NCBI GenBank assembly: GCA_947455725.1
Contig: CANGPL010000021.1
Coordinates: 1-40,589 of the forward strand
Reading direction: 5' to 3'
DNA from: Hyphomicrobiales bacterium
GTDB taxonomy: Bacteria; Pseudomonadota; Alphaproteobacteria; Rhizobiales; Beijerinckiaceae
Length of the DNA: 40,589 nucleotides
The position numbers and the translations under genes are program-made. The notes under the pieces are model-generated. The model had not been told where the DNA came from and searched no databases. It worked only from the letters and a program-made list of their open reading frames with translations. This document shows, one piece after another, positions 15,134 through 24,052 of the stretch. Positions within the stretch are counted from its first letter, which is position 1; each line of letters begins with the position of its first letter.

Positions 15134-16210
15134 GTGGCAGCAACGCAAGCCGGACCAATTTCGCGCGAGTCTGATCGTTCGTTAAAGTCCAAATTTCCCG
15201 AGCTCAATGTTCTTATTGCTCTGGTCGTTATTGTCGCGACCTTCGAAATTCTCGGTCGCGTTTTTATGGGCGACAGTTTCCTTTTCAATACCAGAACGGA
15301 TGTAACCGGCTTGTTCAATGAACAGCGGCTGCAAATCATCATTCTTCAAGTTTCAATCGTTGGTATCATTGCCGTTGGCGTAACGCAGGTGATCATCTCC
15401 GGCGGAATTGACCTTTCCTCCGGTTCCGTTGTCGGCGCTACAGCAATGATTGCCATGTCATTTGCACAAGTATCGATGGTCAATGGCAGCCCCAACCCGA
15501 CAGCCGTCTTCAAAGGCACAGAATGGCTCGATTTACCCGTTCTCGTTCCCCTAATAATCGCTTTAGGGTGCGGTATTATTGCCGGCGTAACCAATGGGGC
15601 GTTGGTAGCCTATACACGTATTCCACCCTTTATCGCGACGCTCGGCATGATGGTAACAGCGCGTGGCATTTCCAAATGGATTACAAAGGGAAAACCTATT
15701 TCCTTTCCAACCGAGGCCTATACAAAAATCGGCTCTGGAATGATGCCTGTCGTCATCTTCATTTCGATCGCCATTCTGTTTCATCTGATCATGACCTACA
15801 CAAAATATGGTAAGCACTCTTATGCGATCGGTTCGAACGAAGAGGCAGCACGCGTTTCCGGGATAAAGGTCGAAAATCACCGAATTTTGGTTTATACGAT
15901 TGCAGCGTGCCTCGCAGCCTTAGCAGCCGTTGTTGTGTCATCGAAAAATCTAACCGCGCAATCGGGCATGGGTGTGATGTATGAACTCGATGCCATCGCA
16001 ATGGCCGTTATCGGCGGCGTCTCACTATCCGGTGGCCGAGGCTCCATCATTGGCACGGTGCTGGGGGCCCTGATTTTCGGTGTGATCATTTCTGGCTTCA
16101 CCTTCATGCGCCTCGATGCCTATTACCAGGAAATGGTCAAAGGCGTGATCATTGTCGGCGCTGTCGTACTCGATCAGTGGCGCCAACGCAGCCGTAGCTT
16201 AAGAGGTTGA
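15134..16210 (+). CDS. Sugar ABC transporter permease (inositol-type)
   Basis: This 358-residue multi-spanning inner membrane permease belongs to the ribose/fructose/inositol class (RbsC/FrcC/IatP). Hydrophobic segments are plain at about 29-48, 79-101, 129-154, 157-175 and 195-215, and throughout the C-terminal third. The family signature ISGGIDLSSGSVVG appears after the third segment, and GGVSLSGGRGSIIGTVLGALI lies in the cytoplasmic loop that contacts the ATPase. An ATG at 15116 is in frame, but the ribosome site GGGGAGGA lies after it, nine bases before GTG 15134, so GTG is preferred. It forms the channel for the ligand delivered by the 14009-14956 protein. Three bases separate its stop from the ATPase start. 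Confidence 0.92.
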   Translation: MAATQAGPISRESDRSLKSKFPELNVLIALVVIVATFEILGRVFMGDSFLFNTRTDVTGLFNEQRLQIIILQVSIVGIIAVGVTQVIISGGIDLSSGSVVGATAMIAMSFAQVSMVNGSPNPTAVFKGTEWLDLPVLVPLIIALGCGIIAGVTNGALVAYTRIPPFIATLGMMVTARGISKWITKGKPISFPTEAYTKIGSGMMPVVIFISIAILFHLIMTYTKYGKHSYAIGSNEEAARVSGIKVENHRILVYTIAACLAALAAVVVSSKNLTAQSGMGVMYELDAIAMAVIGGVSLSGGRGSIIGTVLGALIFGVIISGFTFMRLDAYYQEMVKGVIIVGAVVLDQWRQRSRSLRG

Positions 16211-16213
16211 GCC

Positions 16214-16984
16214 ATGAATGACCTGATTCTCAAAATTGAAGGCCTGACAAAATATTATGGTGGTGTTCACGCCCTTGAAAATGTCAATTTCGAGCTTCGC
16301 AAAGGTGAGCATGTTGCCATTATGGGAGATAATGGTGCTGGTAAATCGACCTTCGTCCGTCAATTGACTGGCGTTGAACAGCCCACACGTGGAAAAATTG
16401 TGTTCAATGGTAATGAGGTTGTCTTTCGCAGCCCCATCGATGCGCGCGAAGCAGGCATTGAAACAGTATTCCAAAATTTAGCGCTTGCAGATGACCTTGA
16501 TGTACCTTCCAATCTTTTTCTAGGGCGCGAAAAAATTCTTCTGAACCTGGGCCCCTTTTCAATTCTTGATTTCAAAGGAATGCGTGCCGCAACAGAGGCT
16601 GCGCTAAAACGGACGGCTGTTAAAATTCCCGATATCGGCAATATGATCCGCAATATGTCAGGTGGCCAGCGGCAATGCGTTGCAATTGCCCGCACAGCGA
16701 CGTTTGCGTCCAAATTGATCATCATGGACGAACCAACAGCGGCCTTGGGCGTGCAAGAAACCTTGCAGGTTGAAAACATTATCCGCACGCTTAAGGCGAA
16801 TGGTGAGCCGCTGATTCTGATTTCACATAATATGCGGCAAGTATTTGATCTCGTTGACCGGATCATTGTGTTTCGTCGCGGTCGCATCGTTGCAAATCTT
16901 CGTAAAGAAGAGACGAGCGGCGAAGATGTTGTCTCCTATATCACGGGAGCCAAAACAGGAGCGGAATTCGCCGAAGCGGTTTAA
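16214..16984 (+). CDS. Sugar ABC transporter ATP-binding protein, single-domain
   Basis: This 256-residue ATPase has one nucleotide-binding domain like FrcA, not the doubled RbsA form seen at 1-1310. Walker A is GDNGAGKST at about residues 36-44, the Q-loop segment is ETVFQNLAL, the signature is MSGGQRQCVAIARTA, and Walker B is LIIMDEPTAALG with the switch His in ISHNM. It begins three bases after the permease stop, so translation is probably coupled. It powers uptake for the inositol-type transporter and is last in the four-gene operon that starts with the IolI-like gene. Confidence 0.95.
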   Translation: MNDLILKIEGLTKYYGGVHALENVNFELRKGEHVAIMGDNGAGKSTFVRQLTGVEQPTRGKIVFNGNEVVFRSPIDAREAGIETVFQNLALADDLDVPSNLFLGREKILLNLGPFSILDFKGMRAATEAALKRTAVKIPDIGNMIRNMSGGQRQCVAIARTATFASKLIIMDEPTAALGVQETLQVENIIRTLKANGEPLILISHNMRQVFDLVDRIIVFRRGRIVANLRKEETSGEDVVSYITGAKTGAEFAEAV

Positions 16985-17274
16985 GCGTTTGATGTACAAA
17001 CCCTACCTTTTTAGCTCAAACTGAACGATCTTACGACGAAATATCATTCTGATTTTCAAGATTTAACAATAATTTCATCAACATAAACGTTATCATCTTG
17101 ATATCCACCGGCGCGGCAGCTTAGATGTTGAGCTATGATGCCACCATGACGACATGTGAGTTCTGTCAAACGAGCCGCGATAGCTAATAAAAGTATAACT
17201 TTATTTAAGGCCTCGCCAAAACTAGAGAACTCATTTAGCTTGATCACATGGGATTGATCATAGTGTGAGCCGAG
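16985..17274. other. Intergenic region ahead of LacI-C
   Basis: No gene is seen in these 290 bases. Two TGATCA palindromes at 17241-17246 and 17255-17260, 14 bases apart, lie just upstream of the LacI-C start and could be an autoregulatory site. I see no strong terminator for the transporter operon. Confidence 0.35.
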
Positions 17275-18291
17275 TTGTCTACTCTCAAAGACGTTGCAAA
17301 ATTGGCGGGCGTGTCAACTTCGGCGGTGTCGCGCGCGTATACCGACGGTGCCAGTGTTTCTGCTAAAACAAGGCAAAAAATTGAAAATGCCGCAAGCACT
17401 TTAGGGTATGCACCGAGTCTAATCGCCCGCAGCCTTGCGACGCACCGCACAAAACTTATCGGCCTTGTGGCAAACAATTTTCAAAATCCAGTTTTTTTAG
17501 ATGTGTTCGATTTATATACGCGTGCATTACAACAGCGCGGCTATCGGCCTCTTCTTGTCAATCTCACCGATCTGTCGGACTCCGAAAAATCGGCACGCTT
17601 GCTGAAACAATATAATGTTGACGGTGTAATTGTCGCGACATCGACACTGCCGCAGGCTTTACCGATCACCTTCCGAGATGCTGGTCTAAAAGTTGTTCAT
17701 GCCTTTGGCCGCGCAACGCAAAAGCCGTCTGTCCATGTTGTGGGAATTGACAATCTTGCCGCCGGACGGCTGGCAGCAAGAAGCCTAATGTCGCGCGGTT
17801 ATCGCAAGCTCGGCTTTCTTGGTGGCCCTGAAGCAGCAACATCAACACAGGATCGCGCCAGAAGCTTTGTTGCCGAACTTAAAAAAGCGCGCCTGCCCGC
17901 GCCGCTCCTCTGTTATGCCCGCGCTTATTCTTATGATGCGGGACGTGAGGCTATCGGCGCGTTGCTTCATGATCGCGATATTGAAGCGATCTTCTGTGGC
18001 GATGATTTGATCTGTATGGGGGCGATTGATGGGGCCCGCGCAGCGGGATTAAAAGTACCAAAAAATATTGGCTTTCTTGGCTTCAATAATATGGCCATGG
18101 CCGGCTGGAGCGCCTATAATCTCACAACAATAAATCAGCCGATTGCTGATATTATCCGCAAATCCGTTGAACTGCTGCTAGATCTTGTCGAAGGCGAGAT
18201 GATCACGCCATCCTCGACGATTCTGTCGTGTTCGATTATCGAGCGCGGAACCCTGCGCCCCATTCAAATAAAATCCGCGCGAAAGCGCTAA
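17275..18291 (+). CDS. LacI-family transcriptional regulator (LacI-C)
   Basis: This 338-residue regulator has a classical LacI/PurR-type helix-turn-helix (TLKDVAKLAGVSTSAVSRAYTDG, residues 3-25) and the hinge ARSLATHRTKLIGLV. The effector domain includes VHVVGIDNLAAGRLAARSL and a conserved GFLGFNNMAMAG segment. The start must be TTG at 17275: an in-frame stop is three codons upstream and the helix-turn-helix begins at once. It differs from LacI-A and LacI-B and is not their close paralogue. It converges on iolJ with a 14-base gap and is the regulator nearest to the iol operons. The TTGCAATCGGTTGCAA site between those operons is a candidate target. This assignment is inference. Confidence 0.9.
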   Translation: MSTLKDVAKLAGVSTSAVSRAYTDGASVSAKTRQKIENAASTLGYAPSLIARSLATHRTKLIGLVANNFQNPVFLDVFDLYTRALQQRGYRPLLVNLTDLSDSEKSARLLKQYNVDGVIVATSTLPQALPITFRDAGLKVVHAFGRATQKPSVHVVGIDNLAAGRLAARSLMSRGYRKLGFLGGPEAATSTQDRARSFVAELKKARLPAPLLCYARAYSYDAGREAIGALLHDRDIEAIFCGDDLICMGAIDGARAAGLKVPKNIGFLGFNNMAMAGWSAYNLTTINQPIADIIRKSVELLLDLVEGEMITPSSTILSCSIIERGTLRPIQIKSARKR

Positions 18292-18305
18292 CGCAATCAC
18301 ACTAG

Positions 18306-19133
18306 TCACGGCGCAAGATTATTGATCACTTGAACGGCAAGATCACGCATCGGGGCGATGGTCGCCGAGAGGATTTTCAGCCGGTCGAATTCAGCGGGAT
18401 GATCCGCGAGAAAGCCCCGCAAAGAACGACTGAATTCTTGCCTGAATTCTGTGCCTATATTGAATTTTTTGACGCGATATTCTGTTGCCAACAGCCTTCG
18501 CATGGCAGGATCGATTCCGCTCGCCCCATGCAAAACAAGTGGCATCGGTGTTACCGCTTCAATGGTTCGCAACCGGTCAAGATCGATCGTTGTTGTGTGG
18601 TCAGTTTGCAGATGCAGATTGCCGATCGATATAGCCAAGGCATCGATCTTCGTCTCGCGCGCAAATCGCTCGGCTTCATCTACATCAGTAAGTGAAGATT
18701 GCGCGCCATTCTGATACCCAACAGCTCCGATCTCGCCTTCGACCGAAAGACAATGGCGGTGCCCGAGCGCTACGACATGCGATGTCAATGCTATATTGTC
18801 TTCAAGTGGCAAGGCAGAGCCATCAATCATCAAGGATGTAAAGCCACACTCGACGGCCGTGGCACATTCTTCATAAGTGCGCGCATGATCGATATGACAG
18901 ACGATTGGCACTTTCGCAGCATCGGCCAAATGTCGAAACATCTGCCCCAAAATTGCAACCGGCGTATGTTTCCGGCACCCAGGACCTGCTTGCAGAATGA
19001 TCGGACGATTCGTTAACTCCGCTGCCTCGACATAGGCTTTCGCATCTTCCCAACCGTGCACAACGAAGGCGACGACGGCGGACTTGTCATCGCACGCCGC
19101 CGTGAGAACCTCGTTAAGCGTCGCGGCTGTCAT
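18306..19133 (-). CDS. iolJ: Class II aldolase, probable 6-phospho-5-dehydro-2-deoxy-D-gluconate aldolase
   Basis: This 275-residue zinc-dependent aldolase belongs to the Fba/GatY/IolJ family. Motifs are CHIDHA with the catalytic Asp and a zinc-binding His, SVEGEIGAVG with the glutamate region, LHGASGI with the last zinc His, and KKFNIGTEFR for phosphate binding. In the inositol pathway it splits 2-deoxy-5-keto-gluconate 6-phosphate into dihydroxyacetone phosphate and malonate semialdehyde. The role is assigned from its operon: its start overlaps the iolB stop as ATGA, and it is last in iolD-iolC-iolB-iolJ. Fructose-bisphosphate or tagatose-bisphosphate aldolase activity cannot be excluded from sequence alone. 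In many rhizobia this step is instead fused to IolC, so a separate IolJ is notable. Confidence 0.83.
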   Translation of the reverse strand: MTAATLNEVLTAACDDKSAVVAFVVHGWEDAKAYVEAAELTNRPIILQAGPGCRKHTPVAILGQMFRHLADAAKVPIVCHIDHARTYEECATAVECGFTSLMIDGSALPLEDNIALTSHVVALGHRHCLSVEGEIGAVGYQNGAQSSLTDVDEAERFARETKIDALAISIGNLHLQTDHTTTIDLDRLRTIEAVTPMPLVLHGASGIDPAMRRLLATEYRVKKFNIGTEFRQEFSRSLRGFLADHPAEFDRLKILSATIAPMRDLAVQVINNLAP

Positions 19134-19972
19134 TTGAATTTCGCAATCATATCCTTGATGCCCGGGATCGTCTCGATCTGATAGGCATGTGTCGGCTGAA
19201 AGAATTGCACCAGCGGTCTTTGGCTCAACCCGCCGAGAATGGTGAAATAATACATTTCATAGCCCGGCGCAGCGACACACGGATGATAGCCTTGTTCGAG
19301 CAAAATTGTTGATCCGTCAACAATATGAAACGCATCCCCGACTTTTCCGTCTTCTCGTTGGATCAGTTGCATACCGAAACCATACGATGGCCGAAAGCGA
19401 AAATTGTAGGTCTCGTCATGGCGTGTCTCGAACGGCAAGCGGTCCGTATCATGCTTATGCGGCGGAAAGCCGGACCATCCGCCCTGCCCGACGGTGAACA
19501 ATTCCGATACCAAAAGGCGACCGACGCGATCGCGATATTTTGCGCCGAGAATATGTTTGATTTTCCGATGTGTTTTTGTTTCATCCGACCCGTATTGCAC
19601 AAGATCAATATCGGCAACGCGCACATCGAACGGCTCAAGAACACCCTCAAACCTTGCTCCGGCAATAAAGATTTCGGCATTATTCGACACACATGTCATC
19701 GCAGCACGCGCGCCTGTGGGGACATAAACGCCTTCCGGCTCGCCACCCCACACATCATCAACGCGATTGCCAACGCGATCAAACTTCACGCCTTCAATTT
19801 CGACATCTACAGTTCCCGTTGCCGGAACAATCGAAGTTTCATATTGCGGCACCTGATATTCGAAATGCTCGCCACGCTTTAATTTGACGATGTTGAAATA
19901 ATTAAGCGGCACGCGCGAGTCATCGCAATCAATAATCGGTCGATTGTGATTGTCATGTGGAGGAATATGCAT
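19130..19972 (-). CDS. iolB: 5-deoxy-glucuronate isomerase
   Basis: This 280-residue cupin enzyme converts 5-deoxy-D-glucuronate to 2-deoxy-5-keto-D-gluconate in inositol catabolism. The metal-binding cupin segment is GFPPHKHDTDRLPFETRHDE at about residues 168-188, supplying two His and a Glu, and a later His is in LEQGYHPC. Full-length agreement with IolB includes GYEMYYFTILGG and the N-terminal PL-x-x-FNIVKL-x-x-GE. It lies 15 bases after iolC and overlaps iolJ by four bases, so all are probably co-translated. Confidence 0.93.
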   Translation of the reverse strand: MHIPPHDNHNRPIIDCDDSRVPLNYFNIVKLKRGEHFEYQVPQYETSIVPATGTVDVEIEGVKFDRVGNRVDDVWGGEPEGVYVPTGARAAMTCVSNNAEIFIAGARFEGVLEPFDVRVADIDLVQYGSDETKTHRKIKHILGAKYRDRVGRLLVSELFTVGQGGWSGFPPHKHDTDRLPFETRHDETYNFRFRPSYGFGMQLIQREDGKVGDAFHIVDGSTILLEQGYHPCVAAPGYEMYYFTILGGLSQRPLVQFFQPTHAYQIETIPGIKDMIAKFK

Positions 19973-19987
19973 CCGCGTTGCTCCGAT

Positions 19988-20959
19988 CTAATCGAGGGAA
20001 TGTTTGGCCATGAAGGTTTGGAGATCAGACAAATCAGGATTGGCCGATGAACAGCCGACGCGAGTGACAACGATAGCGGCTGAAGCCGAGCCACGCTTAA
20101 CACTGTCTTTCAGAGATAAACCCGTTGCCAACCCCGTTACAAAGCCGCCCATGAAGGCGTCACCCGCACCCGTTGGCTTTAGTGCGGTCACGCGATAAAC
20201 CCCGAGTGAGAATTCACCGTCCTTGGTGATTGTGATAGACCCTTTTTCACCTTTTTTATAGATAACAACCGCGGCGCTCTCCCTCGCGAGCGCTCGCCCT
20301 AATTCAAGTCCGTCACCACCTTTTGCGAGGACTGAAAACTCCTCGTCATTGCCAATAATGATATCGCATTTCGCGACAGCATGGCGGCAGATATCGGCTG
20401 CCTCCGCCTGATCCCGCCACGAATAAGCGCGATAATCGATATCCATGATGACCGGCAAATTGGCATGATGCGCATGTGAGATTGCGGCAAATGTCGCCGC
20501 GCGTGAGGGTTCCATGGCAAGAGATGTGCCGGTAATGATTAAAGCACCTGCGTGTTCATACGGTAGATCCGCGACCTGATCCACCGACAGTTCAAAATCC
20601 GCAGCACCATTCCGATAAAGAACAGATTGGCAATTCTCGGATCGGGTCTCGACAACGGCCAAAGATGTCCGCACGCCGCCATCGTCCTCGCGCACATAGG
20701 CTTTACTAACGCCGTAACGTATCAATTCCCCTTGAATATATCGCCCGACTGCGTCTTTTGACACGGTTGTCACAAGCGCGGCTTTGCCACCAAGCTGCGT
20801 GATTGCTGTTGCAATATTGGCCGCCGAACCACCGAGTGCGGGGAAAAACGCGCGCGCCTCTTCTATAAGCGTTCCCGGCGGATCGGCGTAAAAATCCATC
20901 CCTGCCCGCCCTAGCACGAGGAACTCATTGCGATGAAGGCGGGCGAGATCCAATTTCAA
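19988..20959 (-). CDS. iolC: 5-dehydro-2-deoxygluconokinase
   Basis: This 323-residue PfkB/ribokinase-family kinase phosphorylates 2-deoxy-5-keto-D-gluconate with ATP. Visible motifs are GRAGMDFYADPPG near the N-terminus, the first PfkB signature around GGSAANIATAITQLGGK, and the second signature KPTGAGDAFMGGF with the catalytic Asp. Downstream GSASAAIVVTRVGCSSANP is typical of IolC. The start is TTG at 20959, sharing TTGA with the iolD stop, so translation is probably coupled. It is about 320 residues and lacks the C-terminal DUF2090 aldolase-like domain found on many proteobacterial IolC proteins. That absence fits a separate IolJ in this operon. Confidence 0.92.
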   Translation of the reverse strand: MKLDLARLHRNEFLVLGRAGMDFYADPPGTLIEEARAFFPALGGSAANIATAITQLGGKAALVTTVSKDAVGRYIQGELIRYGVSKAYVREDDGGVRTSLAVVETRSENCQSVLYRNGAADFELSVDQVADLPYEHAGALIITGTSLAMEPSRAATFAAISHAHHANLPVIMDIDYRAYSWRDQAEAADICRHAVAKCDIIIGNDEEFSVLAKGGDGLELGRALARESAAVVIYKKGEKGSITITKDGEFSLGVYRVTALKPTGAGDAFMGGFVTGLATGLSLKDSVKRGSASAAIVVTRVGCSSANPDLSDLQTFMAKHSLD

Positions 20960-22842
20960 ATTCCCTGCCTTTGTTTCAAACGGCCGCGCGCGACGTCATC
21001 GCGCGCTTTGCGGATGCTCTCACTCTCCGAGACTTCAGGAATGCCGATCTCCCACCAGGTATGACCTTCTGTTGTCCAGCCTTCATAAGCGTCCGTCTTC
21101 AACGCGATCACGTAAGTGCGCACCGCTTTACGCGCACGCAAGAAGGCGTCCTTCAACCCTGCGATCGAATTCACCGTTTCCGCATGGGCGCCCATCGCGC
21201 GCGCATGCGCTTCAAAATCCACAGAAAAGGGCTCGGTCTCGATCCTGCTATCTTTGATCAACGTGCTGAAGGAGACATTCCCCGTATTGTTTTGCAATTT
21301 GTTGATCACCGCGAAACCGCCATTGTCGCAAATGATCACGATCATCTTCTTGCCGGTGAGCACCGATGAATAAATATCGGAATTCTGGATGAGATAAGAC
21401 CCGTCACCGACAAAGACCACGGTTTCCTTTTCAGGCTCATCTTCCAATTGCGCCATGCGCGCACCCCATCCGCCAGCGACTTCATACCCCATGCAAGAGA
21501 ACCCATACTCGACGTCGACGGTACCTATGCCTTTTGTCAACCAATTCGCAGCAAGCTCTGACGGTAAGCCGCCAGCAGCCGATATCACGCGGTCGCGCGG
21601 ATCGCACACCTCATTGATCGCGCCAATCACGTGCGCATACGAAATCGGCCGATTGGTTCCCTCTTTATCCTGCGGGCTGATATTATCGCTCACATAATCA
21701 TGCCAAGCTTGGCGCTGGTCCTTGGCGAAGCGACTCCAGCTTTCCGACGCTCGATAGGACAAAAGCGCTTGGCCTAGATCCTGCAACGCGAGTTTAGCAT
21801 CGCCGACAACAGGCAATGCGCGATGCTTACCCGCATCATAACGACCAACATTGATGGTGATGATCCGTGCATCACGATCAAACGCCGTCCATGACCCCGT
21901 GGTAAAATCCTGCAAACGCGTTCCAATTGCGAGAATAACATCCGCCTTCTCGCCGATGGCATTTGCCGAGTTTGAACCCGTTACGCCAATTGCGCCACAA
22001 TTTAGCGGATGGCTTGCGAGCAAATTCGCTCGACCCGCAATCGTCTCGACAACGGGGATTTCATGCGCTTCGGCGAAAGCGCGCAGCTCTTCTGTCGCTT
22101 TGGAATATTGTACACCGCCGCCGGCGATGATCATCGGCCGCTTGGCGGTTTTCAGAAGCGCGACCGCATCGGCAATATCACGCGAATCGGGCGCTTGCCG
22201 TCTGATCCGATGCACACGCCGCTCGAAAAATTCAACCGGGTAATCATAGGCCCATCCCTGAACGTCCTGCGGAAGACCAAAAAAGGCAGGGCCGCAATCG
22301 GCAGGATCGAGCATCGTCGCAATTGCAGCGGGCAATGATTGAATGATTTGCGCAGGATGGGTGATGCGGTCCCAGTAGCGCGTAACGGATTTGAATGCGT
22401 CATTCACGGTAGTCGTCGGATTGGAGAAATGTTCGAGCTGCTGCAACACGGGATCAGGCAGGCGCGTGGCATAAGTATCGCCACACAAAAGCAAAAGCGG
22501 TAAGCGATTGGCATGTGCTACAGCCGCCGCTGTCACCATATTGGTTGTGCCCGGCCCCGCCGAGGCCGTTGCGAACATAATGCGTTGGCGCAGTTTGGCC
22601 TTTGAATAGGCGATGGCCGCAAGCGCCATGGACTGTTCATTCTGTCCACGCCACAAGGGCAAAATGTCACGATGCTGATACAGTGCCTCGCCCAAGCAAA
22701 TGACATTACCGTGCCCGAAAATGCTGAAACCGCCGGCGATGAGCCGCTCCTCGCCCTTTTCCGTCTCGATATATTGCGCCGCAAGATGTCGAACCAAGGC
22801 CTGCGCCATTGTTAGGCGAATAGTTTTTGCTGCGTGTTCCAT
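20956..22842 (-). CDS. iolD: 3D-(3,5/4)-trihydroxycyclohexane-1,2-dione hydrolase
   Basis: This 628-residue thiamine-diphosphate enzyme opens the ring of trihydroxycyclohexane-dione to give 5-deoxy-glucuronate. It matches Bacillus IolD along its length: KTIRLTMAQALVRHL-x-x-QYIE at the start, GHGNV, WRGQNEQSMALAAIAYSKA with the ThDP-activating glutamate, PDPVLQQLE, YWDRI, and the ThDP/Mg motif GDGSYLIQNSD...CDNGGFAVIN near the C-terminus. The ATG at 22842 has GAGAGG eleven bases upstream. It is first in the iolD-iolC-iolB-iolJ operon and diverges from a Gfo/Idh gene across an 81-base region carrying a LacI-type operator. Confidence 0.96.
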   Translation of the reverse strand: MEHAAKTIRLTMAQALVRHLAAQYIETEKGEERLIAGGFSIFGHGNVICLGEALYQHRDILPLWRGQNEQSMALAAIAYSKAKLRQRIMFATASAGPGTTNMVTAAAVAHANRLPLLLLCGDTYATRLPDPVLQQLEHFSNPTTTVNDAFKSVTRYWDRITHPAQIIQSLPAAIATMLDPADCGPAFFGLPQDVQGWAYDYPVEFFERRVHRIRRQAPDSRDIADAVALLKTAKRPMIIAGGGVQYSKATEELRAFAEAHEIPVVETIAGRANLLASHPLNCGAIGVTGSNSANAIGEKADVILAIGTRLQDFTTGSWTAFDRDARIITINVGRYDAGKHRALPVVGDAKLALQDLGQALLSYRASESWSRFAKDQRQAWHDYVSDNISPQDKEGTNRPISYAHVIGAINEVCDPRDRVISAAGGLPSELAANWLTKGIGTVDVEYGFSCMGYEVAGGWGARMAQLEDEPEKETVVFVGDGSYLIQNSDIYSSVLTGKKMIVIICDNGGFAVINKLQNNTGNVSFSTLIKDSRIETEPFSVDFEAHARAMGAHAETVNSIAGLKDAFLRARKAVRTYVIALKTDAYEGWTTEGHTWWEIGIPEVSESESIRKARDDVARGRLKQRQGI

Positions 22843-22892
22843 GGTGATGAATACCTCTCTTGACGATCAAGACTAATTACTATCCAAATAAA

Positions 22893-22908
22893 TTGCAATC
22901 GGTTGCAA
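22893..22908. promoter_or_regulatory. LacI-type operator between divergent iol operons
   Basis: TTGCAATCGGTTGCAA is a 16-base near-perfect palindrome with one mismatched pair next to the central CG, the usual form of LacI-family operators. It lies 51 bases upstream of iolD and 16 bases upstream of the GTG start of the Gfo/Idh gene, so one bound repressor could block both. LacI-C is the nearest regulator of classical type. Confidence 0.65.
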
Positions 22909-22923
22909 AAAGGATCCGGAACG

Positions 22924-24048
22924 GTGAAAGAGATCGGAATTGGAGTGATTGGCGCGGGCTATATGGGCAAAGCCCATTCGGTCGCGATGGCCGCTGTCGG
23001 CGCCGTATTTAAAATAAATTTGCGCCCCGTTCTCGAGATGATTTGCACCACATCGCCGGAGGGGGCCGCAGCCCGCGCGCGGGAATTCGGCTTTAAGCGG
23101 TCGACATCCGACTGGCGCGATTTGGTAAACGATCTAAAAGTGAACGCGATCATCATCGCAAGTCCACAGGAAACACATCGCGAGATTGCGCTCGCCGCAT
23201 TTGCAACAGGCAAGCCGGTCTTTTGTGAAAAGCCACTCGGTAATTCCATACAGGACGCGCGGGATTTGACGCGCGCGGCCGAACAAAGTGGCCTGCCGAA
23301 TATGGTCGGGTTCAATTATATCAGAACGCCCGCATCGCAGCTTGCGCGCGAAATCGTTCAATCCGGAGAGATCGGCGACATCACTTATTTTCGTGGCGAG
23401 CATACGGAAGATTTTCTCGCCGATCCGCGCGCGCCAGCCAATTGGCGAACCGATGGGCGCCCCAATGGCAATATGGGTGATCTTGCGCCTCATATTATCA
23501 ATGGCGCATTGGCGCTTTCCGGTCCTATCCGCTCCGTTGTCGCCGATATTGAGATTGTTCACAAGACTAGGCCGACTGAAAATGGCCCTCGCGCCGTCAC
23601 GAATGATGATCAAGCGCATATGTTATGCAGATTTGAAAATGGTGCGATGGGCTCGCTCTTTATCAGCCGCATCGCGACCGGTCGCAAGATGGGCTACGCC
23701 TATGATATTTATGGCACCAAAGGTGCTATCCGCTTTGATGGTGAAGACCAGAATGCACTGCATCTTTATCGTATGGATGGACGTAGTGACCGGCTGGGAT
23801 TTACAAAAATTCTAACGGGTCCGGAACATCCCGATTACAAAGCATTTTGCCTCGGTCCTGGCCACGGCACTGGCTATCAGGATCAGATCATCATTGAAGC
23901 GCGCGACTTTTTGTTGGCAATCGAAACAGGCCGCGCAGTCTGGCCTACCTTTCGCGACGGTTTACGCGTGAGTGAAACAATTGAGGCAGCCTTTCTCTCT
24001 CAACAGGAACGGCGCTGGGTTGAATTGACAGAAATTTCGGGAAGGTAA
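22924..24048 (+). CDS. Gfo/Idh/MocA oxidoreductase, scyllo-inositol/levoglucosan dehydrogenase-like
   Basis: This 374-residue NAD(P)-dependent dehydrogenase has the Rossmann motif VIGAGYMGKAHS near the N-terminus, the EKP motif (VFCEKPLG) and MGDLAPHIIN in the catalytic region, where Asp and His act. Its general plan, with GFN-Y-RTPA, TDGRPNGNMGD and a C-terminus around YQDQIIIEARDFLLAIE, recalls levoglucosan dehydrogenase and the scyllo-inositol dehydrogenase that oxidises L-glucose. It is not close to the IolG at 9246-10241. TTG at 22903 would put the start inside the operator, whereas GTG at 22924 has AAGGA nine bases upstream and was chosen. It probably oxidises another inositol stereoisomer to an inosose. 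It is followed after four bases by iolE. Confidence 0.85.
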   Translation: MKEIGIGVIGAGYMGKAHSVAMAAVGAVFKINLRPVLEMICTTSPEGAAARAREFGFKRSTSDWRDLVNDLKVNAIIIASPQETHREIALAAFATGKPVFCEKPLGNSIQDARDLTRAAEQSGLPNMVGFNYIRTPASQLAREIVQSGEIGDITYFRGEHTEDFLADPRAPANWRTDGRPNGNMGDLAPHIINGALALSGPIRSVVADIEIVHKTRPTENGPRAVTNDDQAHMLCRFENGAMGSLFISRIATGRKMGYAYDIYGTKGAIRFDGEDQNALHLYRMDGRSDRLGFTKILTGPEHPDYKAFCLGPGHGTGYQDQIIIEARDFLLAIETGRAVWPTFRDGLRVSETIEAAFLSQQERRWVELTEISGR

Positions 24049-24052
24049 AAGC

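Noticed and set aside
22903-22923. TTG start for the dehydrogenase at 22903
   Set aside because: It lies inside the operator palindrome and has no ribosome site. GTG at 22924 has AAGGA at proper distance.
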